Below, in pieces: positions 5,145-5,237 of a DNA stretch of 5,237 nt. The stretch covers positions 1 through 5,237 of the forward strand of contig JBEKNT010000461.1 of NCBI GenBank assembly GCA_049522565.1, given 5' to 3'. Numbering within the stretch: the first letter of the stretch is position 1; each line of letters starts with the position of its first letter. The notes beneath the pieces are model-generated. The model was given only the letters and a program-made list of their open reading frames with translations. It ran no database searches and was not told the origin of the DNA. Source of the DNA: JASHVB01 sp049522565. GTDB lineage: Bacteria; Pseudomonadota; Alphaproteobacteria; Acetobacterales; Acetobacteraceae. The position numbers and the translations under genes are program-made.

Positions 5145-5237
5145 CCTCTCCCGCGCTTTGCGCGGGAGAGGGTAGGGTGAGGGTGATGCGTGCGCCCCGC
5201 ATCACCCTCCCCTGACCCCTCCCGCAAGCGCCGGAGG
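5145..5237. repeat. Cluster of strong hairpins, intergenic repeat
   Basis: Three successive inverted repeats: a perfect 12-pair stem CCTCTCCCGCGC-TTT-GCGCGGGAGAGG (5145-5171); a perfect 12-pair stem GAGGGTGATGCG (5179-5190) with CGCATCACCCTC (5198-5209); and CCTCC (5218-5222) with GGAGG (5233-5237), which is cut by the window edge. The CCTCTCCCGC core is shared with the repeat after pcm. This is a typical dispersed alphaproteobacterial intergenic element. It may also add to transcript ending or protect the 3' end of the operon mRNA. There is no gene in this stretch. Confidence 0.7.

Noticed and set aside
5139..5171. Strong hairpin 5145-5171 as a classic intrinsic terminator using the T-run
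   Set aside because: The T-run precedes the hairpin on the plus strand and would be an A-run after it on the minus strand, so it cannot serve this stem; it serves the small stem at 5123-5138 instead.
1..5237. CRISPR array, tRNA, rRNA, insertion sequence or toxin-antitoxin genes
   Set aside because: I saw no regularly spaced repeats, tRNA-like cloverleaf, transposase motifs or small paired toxin genes.

Overview
The window is GC-rich DNA with dense, short-spaced genes and strong G/C preference at third codon positions. Its intergenic hairpins, built on CCTCTCCCGC / GCGGGAGAGG, are of a kind common in Alphaproteobacteria such as Rhodospirillales, Acetobacteraceae and Bradyrhizobium-like genomes. 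That assignment is an inference from base composition, repeat style and protein character; there is no rRNA or other taxonomic marker here.

Layout, left to right: (1) two tandem plus-strand genes (49-405, 419-769) encode small, clearly paralogous cupin-like proteins, about 71% identical. (2) A 119-base convergent gap holds only short hairpins. (3) A minus-strand gene (889-2079) encodes a flavin-dependent monooxygenase / oxidase of the acyl-CoA dehydrogenase fold. (4) A 111-base divergent gap carries a TGTAA-N10-TTACA dyad. (5) A plus-strand pcm gene (2191-2835) encodes protein-L-isoaspartate O-methyltransferase. (6) A 210-base gap carries repeat-like hairpins, then a plausible sigma70-type promoter overlapped by a TetR-like palindrome. 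(7) A two-gene operon follows: a luciferase-like flavin monooxygenase (3046-4326) and, 23 bases later, an alpha/beta hydrolase with a complete Ser-Asp-His triad (4350-5132). (8) The end holds a weak intrinsic terminator and a cluster of strong hairpins running off the window edge.

How the genes may work together: the luciferase-like enzyme and the hydrolase form an evident transcription unit. The simplest reading is oxidation of a small organic molecule followed by hydrolysis of the ester, lactone or C-C bond produced, switched on by an effector that removes a TetR-type repressor. The divergent acyl-CoA-dehydrogenase-like gene is a second, unrelated flavin monooxygenase, and cupins often accompany such catabolic enzymes, so the window may be part of an accessory catabolic island. 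No flavin reductase, regulator gene or transporter is visible, and the substrate cannot be told from the sequence. The pcm gene is a housekeeping-type repair enzyme with no obvious link to its neighbours. There is no convincing sign of a wholly new defence or mobile system.
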